Source: Caldifarciminota bacterium (GTDB taxonomy: Bacteria > WOR-3 > Hydrothermia > WGAB01). From it: 5,865 nt of DNA. Position numbers and translations under genes: made by a program. The first letter of the stretch is position 1. Every line of letters starts with the position of its first letter. The notes beneath the pieces are model-generated. The model ran no database searches, had not been told where the DNA came from, and worked only from the letters and a program-made list of their open reading frames with translations. Below are positions 1 to 4,889 of the stretch, piece by piece. The stretch is from positions 1-5,865 of the forward strand of contig WGAB01000036.1 of NCBI GenBank assembly GCA_015489295.1, read 5' to 3'.

Positions 1-1526
1 GCGTTATCCTCGCCCTGGCCGGCGCCCACTGGGGCCCCTTGCCTGCGGTGAAAACCGTGGCCATAGATCTTTCGGGGCCCACCCAGGGCCTGGCTCAGGA
101 GATGGCCCGCGTGGTGCCGGTCCTTCGGCAGCGGTTTCCCGAGGCCCAATGGGTGTACTTTGCCGACCGAATACTGCCCCGATACCAGCAAACCCATTTG
201 CCCACCCGGTACCGGGCCCTTTTGCAACAGCCCGCCCCCCTGATCCTGATCACCGACGGCCAGGCCACCGGCTTCCTGAACCTCACGGCCGAAAACCTCC
301 CCTGGATCGTGGTCCTTGTGGGCGACCGGCAAAGGCCCAATGTAGCAATCGAAGGTGTGGAGCCCGAGGCCCCCTATGTGCTCCAGGGGTTTCCGGTGAG
401 CCTGAAGGTCCGGCTCCGGAATTACGGCACCGAGCCTGCCCGCCGCATCCTTTCCCTGGAGGGCCGGGGCCGATCCCACCAGCAGGTCCAGCTGTCCCCG
501 GGGGCCACGGTGGAACTCCAGGTGCAGGGCCAGCCCGACGAGGAAGGGCGTCTCCGCGTGTCCCTGGCGCCCCATGACGCGTTGCCCTGCGACGATCAGC
601 AGGAGGTGGTCGTGCGGATCACCCCGGCCCTGGACCTGGCCTGGTGGGGCCAGCCCTCCCTGGTGCTCCAGGCCCTGCTGGAGCCCGAAGGGGTGCCCAG
701 GCTTTTCCGGGTGCAGCGGGTTGACCATCCCACGCCCGGGCAACTGTCGGCCTATGCCGGGGTGCTGATCCACGGGGCGCCGGCACCGGCTCCGGGCACC
801 CCTCTGGCTGCCTGGATCCGGAATCCGCCCCAGAGGATTCTAATCTTTGATACCACCGGTGCCTGGGCGCGCCTGCTGGGCGTTCCTGTGGAGGACTCGG
901 TGATGTCCCTGAAAGTGGGTACCGAGCACCTGAAGGCCCGGCCTTTCCGGGCCGGCCCTGGGATGAGGGTCCTTGTCCGGAGCGCCACCGGCCAGCCTGT
1001 GGTGGTAGAGCAGGGTAGGGTGGTACTCTTCGGTTTCCTGCCCGATCAGGCCGGAACCTGGCCCCTCACCCCTGAGTTTGTGCGATTGGTGTATCGGTTG
1101 GCGGCTCAGGGAACCACAAGGATAGAGGTGCTCAACGGCATTGCCACCGGAACCCGGGTCCGCCTGCCCCTTCCCGACGACGCGGCACCCCCCTACAGGC
1201 TGGAAGGGCCCCAGGGCACCGTTCCCCTGACGCCGATCCTCGAGGGAGGACGGCCGGTGCTGGAATTCGTGCCGTTTCTTGAAGGGTTTTACCGGGTGCT
1301 GGCCCGCAGCGATACCCTGGCCCGGGTAACCGTGGTGTGCCCTCCGGAGGAATCGGACCCTACACCGGCATCTCCTGAGGAATGGCACCGCCACCTGGGC
1401 GCTTTGGGAAAGGTCATGGGCCTCAAGGAGTTTCTGGGGCTGCGGGATCTTACACTCACCCCCTGGCTTCTCGTGGCTGCGCTGGCCTTTCTGTTTCTGG
1501 AGGCTGTGCTGCTGCGGTGGCGATAA
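1..1526 (+). CDS. BatA/vWA-like membrane-anchored protein, 5'-truncated by the window
   Basis: The frame is open from the first complete codon at position 3, so the start lies upstream; an in-frame TTG at 39 is probably internal. The visible part is 507 residues. It opens with the tail of a hydrophobic helix (VILALAG), as expected after the paired N-terminal helices of BatA-type proteins. A von Willebrand A-like domain follows (about 17-110), with AIDLSGPT in the MIDAS position and LILITDG at about 81-86. The DxSxS motif is degenerate, with Pro in place of the last Ser, so metal binding is doubtful. Residues 113-206 look like a CARDB/Ig-like beta domain ending in the DALPCDD motif common in this family. 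A mixed alpha/beta region follows, and a final membrane helix (WLLVAALAFLFLEAVLL) ends in Arg residues. Relatives often sit near MoxR and DUF58 genes, which could not be checked here. The family assignment is fairly secure; the cellular role is unknown. Confidence 0.75.
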   Translation, partial: VILALAGAHWGPLPAVKTVAIDLSGPTQGLAQEMARVVPVLRQRFPEAQWVYFADRILPRYQQTHLPTRYRALLQQPAPLILITDGQATGFLNLTAENLPWIVVLVGDRQRPNVAIEGVEPEAPYVLQGFPVSLKVRLRNYGTEPARRILSLEGRGRSHQQVQLSPGATVELQVQGQPDEEGRLRVSLAPHDALPCDDQQEVVVRITPALDLAWWGQPSLVLQALLEPEGVPRLFRVQRVDHPTPGQLSAYAGVLIHGAPAPAPGTPLAAWIRNPPQRILIFDTTGAWARLLGVPVEDSVMSLKVGTEHLKARPFRAGPGMRVLVRSATGQPVVVEQGRVVLFGFLPDQAGTWPLTPEFVRLVYRLAAQGTTRIEVLNGIATGTRVRLPLPDDAAPPYRLEGPQGTVPLTPILEGGRPVLEFVPFLEGFYRVLARSDTLARVTVVCPPEESDPTPASPEEWHRHLGALGKVMGLKEFLGLRDLTLTPWLLVAALAFLFLEAVLLRWR

Positions 1527-1530
1527 GGCG

Positions 1531-2385
1531 TCAAGACTCCTGCACGGCCACCATCTGGAGCACCACGGCCCCGAGTAGCAGCAACGCACCAAGCCATTGC
1601 ACGGGTTGAAGGCGCTCCGCCAGAAAGAGAATGCCCCACAGCGCCCCCAGCACCATTTCCAGAAGGAGCACCACCGAGGCCGGTACCGCCTGCACCCGCT
1701 GCAGCCCGTAAACGTACAGGAAGTAGGGCACCAGGGAACAGAAAAGTCCCAGGTACGAAGCGGTCAGCGCAAAGGCGGGCACCCTGAAGTAGGGGAGGGC
1801 CTTTGGCAGGAACACGAGGAGCGGCACCAGGGTCCAGACCATCACCCCCAGGGCCACCTCCTCGGCATTTAAGTGTTTCACCGCCTTGCGGGAATACAAA
1901 ATGTAAAAGGCCCAGGCCCAGCTGGCCGTCAGGATCCAGAGGGCGCCGGAGGAAAAATGGAGGCCCCAGGGCGTGCCCGGCTCCCGGGACATCAGGTAGA
2001 TGCCGGGAATCGCCAGGGCCACGGAAATCGCCTGGATCCGGGTCAGGGGCTCCTTGAGCAGGGGATAGGCCAGCAGGCCTACGTACACCACATAGGTGTT
2101 GATGAGGAAGGAGGCCGTGGCCGCGGTGACCGTCACCTGCCCCTGGAACTGGGCAAAGAAGCCAAAGGCGTTGATGAGCCCGAGGAAGATCACGGCAGGC
2201 TGGGCCAGGATGGCCAGGGTTCGTCGCCGAAAAACCAGCAACAGCAGGGCCAGAAGGCCGGCCACCAGGAACCGGCCGGTGAGCAGGGGCACCGGAGGCC
2301 AGGAGCCCAGAGCCTTACGGATCACAGCAAAGGAGGTGCTCCAGAGCAGGGCAGAGGAGAGCAGGGCAAGCCAGGCCCGGGTCAT
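1531..2385 (-). CDS. DMT superfamily (EamA) transporter
   Basis: This is an integral membrane carrier of the drug/metabolite transporter superfamily, whose members export or import amino acids, nucleotide sugars or other metabolites; the substrate is not predictable. From the ATG at 2385 it has 284 residues, about the usual length, with roughly ten hydrophobic helices in two EamA repeats (about 6-132 and 146-280). Each repeat ends in the typical short charged turn before its last helix: LLKEPLTRIQ near 109-118 and FLAERLQPVQWLG near 254-266. An in-frame ATG 16 codons upstream exists. The start at 2385 is preferred because it overlaps the stop of the preceding gene as ATGA and places the first helix right at the N-terminus. 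It is the last gene of a three-gene minus-strand operon and converges on the BatA-like gene with a 4-base gap. No terminator hairpin with a T-run is visible at its end. Confidence 0.9.
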   Translation of the reverse strand: MTRAWLALLSSALLWSTSFAVIRKALGSWPPVPLLTGRFLVAGLLALLLLVFRRRTLAILAQPAVIFLGLINAFGFFAQFQGQVTVTAATASFLINTYVVYVGLLAYPLLKEPLTRIQAISVALAIPGIYLMSREPGTPWGLHFSSGALWILTASWAWAFYILYSRKAVKHLNAEEVALGVMVWTLVPLLVFLPKALPYFRVPAFALTASYLGLFCSLVPYFLYVYGLQRVQAVPASVVLLLEMVLGALWGILFLAERLQPVQWLGALLLLGAVVLQMVAVQES

Positions 2386-3098
2386 GGGAGGGACTGCTCC
2401 GTTTTTGGCGGTTTGGTGGGATCGTGGAGCCAAGGGATCCAGAGGTAGGGCTCGGACGGCTCAGGCGCTTCAGGGAACCGGCGATGGGCTTCCAGCGCGC
2501 AGGCCACCGCCCCTCCTAAGGCGGCCACCCAGGCATCCCGCACATGGGTACTGGAGAACCCTTGGGGCACCGAGGGGTCTACGACCAGCCCGTTTTTACG
2601 AAGGCGTTGCTGGACGGCCTGGAGAAAGCGGTGCCAGGCTGCGTCTCGCCGGGGCCGGGGGCCGTACTTGTAGGGCAACCGGCGGCCGAGGAGCCCCACA
2701 GCCACGGCCTGGGGATAGGTTTCCACGACCCACCCTCCGGTACGGCACAGGGAGCGGACCTCCGGCGGGTAGAGCCGGTATCCCCGGAGAGCCTCCAACA
2801 GGACGGTGAAATCCAGGTTCCGGAAGGGCAGGAACCCCACGCGATACCGCCGCAGAAGGCGGGCTGCCTCCCGCTCGGCGCGGCGAAAGGGACCAGATCC
2901 CTGCAGGGGTGCATCCACCAGAAGGCCGAAGTGTTCTGGCGGCCTCAGGGAGCGCAGCAGGGCCACCAGCGCCGCGTGATCGGGCACCTGCTGGCCCTCC
3001 AGGGTGTGGAGAACCGAGGTGCCAGGGCGCCAGGCCACCACAGCCACGCCGCTGGGCCGCCCGGGCGACCAGGCCAGGTCCAGGCCCACCAGGTTCAT
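2382..3098 (-). CDS. DUF429 family protein, RNase H-like fold
   Basis: The 238-residue product matches the DUF429 pattern: an N-terminal beta strand with GLDLAW (Asp7), LLVDAPLQ (Asp62) followed by a basic RRAEREAARLL helix (72-82), VVETYPQAV (Glu127), a YK pair at 143-144, and a C-terminal helix with RDAWVAALGGAVA (Asp188). The four acidic residues D7, D62, E127 and D188 are spaced like a RuvC/RNase H-type active site, which suggests nuclease-like or nucleotide-handling chemistry. That is inference, because DUF429 proteins have no settled biochemical role. The C-terminal tail (about 205-238) is rich in Pro, Glu and Trp and looks less conserved. The start ATG at 3098 overlaps the stop of the deacetylase gene as ATGA, and its own stop overlaps the DMT start in the same way, so its place mid-operon is clear. 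No Shine-Dalgarno sequence is visible, which fits coupling to the upstream gene. Confidence 0.85.
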   Translation of the reverse strand: MNLVGLDLAWSPGRPSGVAVVAWRPGTSVLHTLEGQQVPDHAALVALLRSLRPPEHFGLLVDAPLQGSGPFRRAEREAARLLRRYRVGFLPFRNLDFTVLLEALRGYRLYPPEVRSLCRTGGWVVETYPQAVAVGLLGRRLPYKYGPRPRRDAAWHRFLQAVQQRLRKNGLVVDPSVPQGFSSTHVRDAWVAALGGAVACALEAHRRFPEAPEPSEPYLWIPWLHDPTKPPKTEQSLP

Positions 3099-3895
3099 GG
3101 TTGGGTTTTCATTCGCGAGATCCAGGCCAGAAACGGCAGCCGATGCATGGCCCAGCTGCTGAGGGTGGCAAAGGCGTTGATGTATCGAAGTTTCCGGAGC
3201 TCCAGGGATCGCAGTTCAGGGTCGACCTTGGGGTGGAGGCTGAGATCGATGAGGTACACGCCCCAGCGCTGTAGCGCCAGCGGATTGCCCGGCATACCCC
3301 GGGGGCCGGCGAAGGCCACGGAAAACCCTGTCCTCTGGAGCAGGGGGAAAAGCCGGGGGTGCCAGTGGCCGAAGGGGTAGGCCAGGGCGAAGGGTGGGGT
3401 TCCCAGGAGGGTGGCAAGGACATTCCAGGAGGTCTCCAGTTCGGCCAGGACGGCGTCGTCGGGCAACCGCGTGAGGTCGCGGTGGGTATGGCCGTGGCTG
3501 CCCACGAGCCAGCCTGCCTGGTGCAGTTGGCGGAGTTCCCGGGCACCCAGGTGGCGGAACCGGACCCCAAAGGTGGCGTCCCAGGTGTTTTCGCGGCCGA
3601 TGAAGGCCGTGGGAACGAACACGGCGCCCACCCCGCCAAATTTCGCCATTTCAGGTAGGGCCACCCGGTACACGGACTCAAACCCATCGTCGAAGGTCAA
3701 ATAGGCCGTAGCGGGCAAAAAACGGCCGGTTTTTGTGAGACGCCAGTCCTGAGGGGTGGCCAGCCGGTAGCCCCAGGTGTGGAGCTGCCGCAGGTGGCGG
3801 CGGAACAGGCTGGCCGGGACCGTGTCGCCGGAAAGATGGAACCTTCCGTCCAGCCGGTGATACTGCAGGAGGAGGGGAGGGAGTTGTCGCGGCAT
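3095..3895 (-). CDS. CE4/NodB-type polysaccharide deacetylase
   Basis: This is a metal-dependent carbohydrate esterase family 4 protein of 266 residues, expected to remove acetyl groups from N-acetylated glycans such as peptidoglycan or an exopolysaccharide. The NodB motifs are clear: TFDDG at 67-71 supplies the catalytic base and metal-binding Asp, SHGHTH at 133-138 supplies the H-xxx-H metal pair (His134, His138), and AYPFG at 172-176 forms the third motif. The N-terminal PPLLLQYHRL is the usual first strand. There is no signal peptide or membrane helix, so the product seems cytoplasmic or exported by an unusual route. The later motifs are hard to place; His221 in LSLHPKVD is a candidate for motif 5. 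The first gene of a three-gene operon, it starts at the ATG at 3895. No Shine-Dalgarno sequence precedes it, and a TAGAAT hexamer lies 8 bases upstream. Family assignment is strong; substrate unknown. Confidence 0.9.
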   Translation of the reverse strand: MPRQLPPLLLQYHRLDGRFHLSGDTVPASLFRRHLRQLHTWGYRLATPQDWRLTKTGRFLPATAYLTFDDGFESVYRVALPEMAKFGGVGAVFVPTAFIGRENTWDATFGVRFRHLGARELRQLHQAGWLVGSHGHTHRDLTRLPDDAVLAELETSWNVLATLLGTPPFALAYPFGHWHPRLFPLLQRTGFSVAFAGPRGMPGNPLALQRWGVYLIDLSLHPKVDPELRSLELRKLRYINAFATLSSWAMHRLPFLAWISRMKTQP

Positions 3896-3903
3896 CGGTG
3901 GCT

Positions 3904-3909
3904 ATTCTA
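3904..3909 (-). promoter_or_regulatory. Possible -10 hexamer of the deacetylase operon
   Basis: The minus strand reads TAGAAT, matching TATAAT at 5 of 6 positions, with 8 bases between it and the ATG at 3895. That distance would give a leaderless or nearly leaderless mRNA, consistent with the absence of a Shine-Dalgarno sequence. No recognisable -35 element is seen 16-18 bases further upstream, where the sequence belongs to a degenerate hairpin repeat. The call is tentative. Confidence 0.3.
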
Positions 3910-3922
3910 ACGCCTTGGGGTA

Positions 3923-3951
3923 CTGCAGGAGCGGCCTCGGTCACGAGGCGA
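3923..3951 (+). repeat. Degenerate REP-like hairpin at the deacetylase promoter
   Basis: The segment begins CTGCAGGAGCGG, close to the head of the REP copies at 4118 and 4284, and continues into a perfect 6-bp stem GCCTCG (3934-3939), loop GTCA, CGAGGC (3944-3949), ending in GA as the true REPs do. It has GCAG rather than GTAG at the head and a different stem, so it is either a diverged copy or a related family. It sits 28 bases upstream of the deacetylase start codon. Confidence 0.45.
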
Positions 3952-3983
3952 CCCTGCCGCCGGGAGGGACTCCACCCCCACCT

Positions 3984-4017
3984 TAATCCCCCTGAGGGGG
4001 AGGAAGCCCTTAGGGCT
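3984..4017. repeat. Two adjacent palindromes, C/G-rich
   Basis: Two near-perfect odd palindromes sit 3 bases apart. TCCCCCT and AGGGGGA flank a single G (3987-4001), and AGCCCT and AGGGCT flank a single T (4005-4017). The leading 12 bases TAATCCCCCTGA recur exactly at 4402-4413, which suggests a dispersed repeat family with a full copy here and a partial copy there. No T-run follows on either strand, so an intrinsic terminator is not supported. Confidence 0.5.
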
Positions 4018-4117
4018 CAAAACCTTAGATGACGAGGCGGACCCAGGTTCCGCACGAGCGGCGCCGTAGGACACCTGGCAGTCGGACAGGAATTCACCCC
4101 CGGCGGCGATTTCCCTC

Positions 4118-4140
4118 TGTAGGAGCGGCTTCAGCCGCGA
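4118..4140 (+). repeat. REP hairpin repeat, subtype A
   Basis: This is a REP-type element with a GTAG head (4119-4122), a GA spacer, and a perfect 6-bp stem GCGGCT-TC-AGCCGC (4125-4138) closed by GA. It is identical to the copy at 4284. GTAG-headed short hairpins of this type are usually mobilised by RAYT (TnpA-REP) transposases; no such gene is in the window. With the inverted copy at 4196 it forms a pair 55 bases apart, like a BIME. Confidence 0.85.
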
Positions 4141-4167
4141 CAAAGAATCTCTACGTTTCAAGGCGCG

Positions 4168-4185
4168 CTGGAGTACGCCCTCCAG
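4168..4185. repeat. Hairpin between the first REP pair
   Basis: CTGGAG (4168-4173) and CTCCAG (4180-4185) form a perfect 6-bp inverted repeat around the loop TACGCC. It sits midway between the two REPs at 4118 and 4196, where linkers of REP pairs often carry conserved sequence, so it may be part of a larger composite element. Confidence 0.4.
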
Positions 4186-4195
4186 GAATGACCCA

Positions 4196-4218
4196 TCGCC
4201 GCTAAAGCGGCTCCTACA
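4196..4218 (-). repeat. REP hairpin repeat, subtype B
   Basis: On the minus strand this copy reads a TGTAGGAG head followed by the stem GCCGCT-TT-AGCGGC and GA. Compared with the copies at 4118 and 4284, the third base pair of the stem is switched from G-C to C-G on both sides, so pairing is preserved. It faces the copy at 4118. Confidence 0.85.
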
Positions 4219-4283
4219 AGGTCCCCGGACACCGTAGTCCCGTCCTGCAGGAACGGTAGCAGCGGTACCAGCCGCCACGCGCC

Positions 4284-4306
4284 TGTAGGAGCGGCTTCAG
4301 CCGCGA
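4284..4306 (+). repeat. REP hairpin repeat, subtype A
   Basis: Identical over 23 bases to the copy at 4118: GTAG head, then GCGGCT-TC-AGCCGC. Four further bases, TCGG, are shared in inverted orientation with the copy at 4772, giving a 27-base inverted repeat (24 of 27 identical) around the segment that contains the dif-like site. Confidence 0.85.
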
Positions 4307-4415
4307 TCGGCTCGGGCAGCTCTCAGATCAAGCGCCCCGGCCGCCCGGTGGCATCCCGCCCGCCGGGAAACACGTACGAGGCTCGCCTGCCTGCCACACC
4401 ATAATCCCCCTGAAG

Positions 4416-4435
4416 GTGCCACAAATGTGCCACAA
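4416..4435 (+). repeat. Tandem 9-base repeat with 11-bp period
   Basis: GTGCCACAA occurs twice (4416-4424 and 4427-4435), separated by AT, so the copies are one helical turn apart. A partial copy TGCCACA lies at 4392-4398. This spacing is what a protein binding side by side on one face of the helix would use. It ends 65 bases left of the dif-like site. No binding protein can be named. Confidence 0.45.
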
Positions 4436-4500
4436 CCCCGTGGCCCCCAGGAACCTGAATCAATCCTCAGCAACTTCCTCATTCTCAGCCTGTTGCCAGC

Positions 4501-4528
4501 AGTTAACATAAGGTATATTATGTTTCAC
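4501..4528 (-). other. dif: dif-like XerC/XerD recombination site
   Basis: The site is 28 bp with two 11-bp half-sites around a 6-bp centre. On the minus strand the halves are GTGAAACATAA and TTATGTTAACT around TATACC. The right half matches the E. coli XerD half-site TTATGTTAAAT at 10 of 11 positions and the B. subtilis one TTATGTAAACT at 10 of 11. The left half keeps the inner CATAA shared with E. coli. The core is a perfect 7-bp inverted repeat, AACATAA/TTATGTT. Such sites resolve chromosome dimers at the replication terminus with the tyrosine recombinases XerC and XerD and the FtsK translocase, and integrative elements or plasmids also use them. The plus-strand orientation fits almost as well, so the direction is uncertain. 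It lies in non-coding DNA, as dif usually does. A regulator operator is the main alternative. Confidence 0.7.
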
Positions 4529-4554
4529 TTCCACGAGGTGGCCTTGGGGCAGGG

Positions 4555-4570
4555 CCAGGGAACTCCCTGG
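4555..4570. repeat. 16-bp palindrome next to the dif-like site
   Basis: CCAGGGA (4555-4561) and TCCCTGG (4564-4570) form a perfect 7-bp inverted repeat around AC, 26 bases to the right of the dif-like site. It could be an operator or a short hairpin; nothing identifies a ligand or regulator, and no T-run follows it. Confidence 0.4.
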
Positions 4571-4671
4571 GGGTCAATGGGTTAGGCGTGTTGGCCTGAG
4601 AATCAGGAGCCCGAGATGGGCACTGCGTCTGCTGTACTCACTGGCCCCAAAACCCTCGATCCCGAGAGACA

Positions 4672-4720
4672 CAGCAGCAGGATCCTGTACAACCCTGAAC
4701 CCCTGTCAGGTCTGCTGCTG
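4672..4720. repeat. Long imperfect hairpin upstream of the prenyltransferase
   Basis: CAGCAGCAG (4672-4680) pairs perfectly with CTGCTGCTG (4712-4720). Inside it, CCTG (4684-4687) can pair with CAGG (4707-4710), leaving a 19-base loop. It lies about 170 bases before the UbiA-family start codon on the same strand, so it could fold in a long leader transcript if the promoter is upstream of it. No known riboswitch family is recognised. Confidence 0.35.
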
Positions 4721-4771
4721 GCAGCCCGGTGGGAACCTGACGGCCCCGCCCGAATGCTGGAGGTCGACCGA

Positions 4772-4794
4772 TCGCCGCTGAAGCGGCTCCTACG
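4772..4794 (-). repeat. REP hairpin repeat, subtype B
   Basis: On the minus strand this reads a GTAGGAG head, then GCCGCT-TC-AGCGGC and GA, with the same swapped stem base pair as the copy at 4196. It lies 95 bases upstream of the prenyltransferase start and faces the copy at 4284 across the dif-like site. Confidence 0.85.
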
Positions 4795-4889
4795 TACGGT
4801 CGGCTCCCTGGTTCGTGGCGGTCTCACCCCGACCTCCGTCGTTCTTCCCTCCGGCTCCACCCGTACCCGGTCTCCTGCACAATAGAAGC

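Larger units (their letters stand above)
3896..4889. other. Gene-free repeat-rich intergenic region
   Basis: About 1 kb lies between two divergently transcribed operons. Reading frames of 70-120 codons exist on both strands, but they run through the hairpin repeats (which translate as strings such as RLKPLLQ), have no recognisable domain, and have no credible start context. I therefore see no gene here. The region holds four REP-type hairpins, one degenerate copy, C/G-rich palindromes, a short tandem operator-like repeat, a dif-like Xer site, and several isolated hairpins. The promoters of both flanking operons must also lie here, but only weak -10-like hexamers are visible close to the start codons. 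Confidence 0.75.

Noticed and set aside
1500..1560. Bidirectional terminator between the convergent genes
   Set aside because: GGTGGC and GCCACC lie about 25 bases apart within the two gene ends, with no T-run on either side, so an intrinsic terminator is not supported.
4245..4273. Another degenerate REP copy
   Set aside because: Only CTGCAGGAACGG resembles the REP head, and the stem cannot be completed convincingly.
3907..4278. A 123-codon open frame on the minus strand in the intergenic region
   Set aside because: It runs through two REP hairpins and a degenerate copy, has no recognisable domain and no start context, and its composition is that of translated repeats.
1013..4554. FtsK-orienting (KOPS-like) GGGNAGGG octamers at 1013, 1792, 3874 and 4547 on the plus strand, with one minus-strand match at 1168
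   Set aside because: Three plus-strand copies point towards the dif-like site, but one lies beyond it and points away. The number is too small in GC-rich DNA to mean anything.
4576..4665. Possible tRNA, suggested by the hairpin CCTGA-GAA-TCAGG and nearby tRNA-like strings
   Set aside because: The anticodon loop would lack the conserved T at position 33, and no T-arm or acceptor stem can be drawn.
4297..4860. Open frames of 70-89 codons on both strands around the dif-like site
   Set aside because: They cross REPs or the dif-like site, show no homology I can recognise, and overlap each other on opposite strands.
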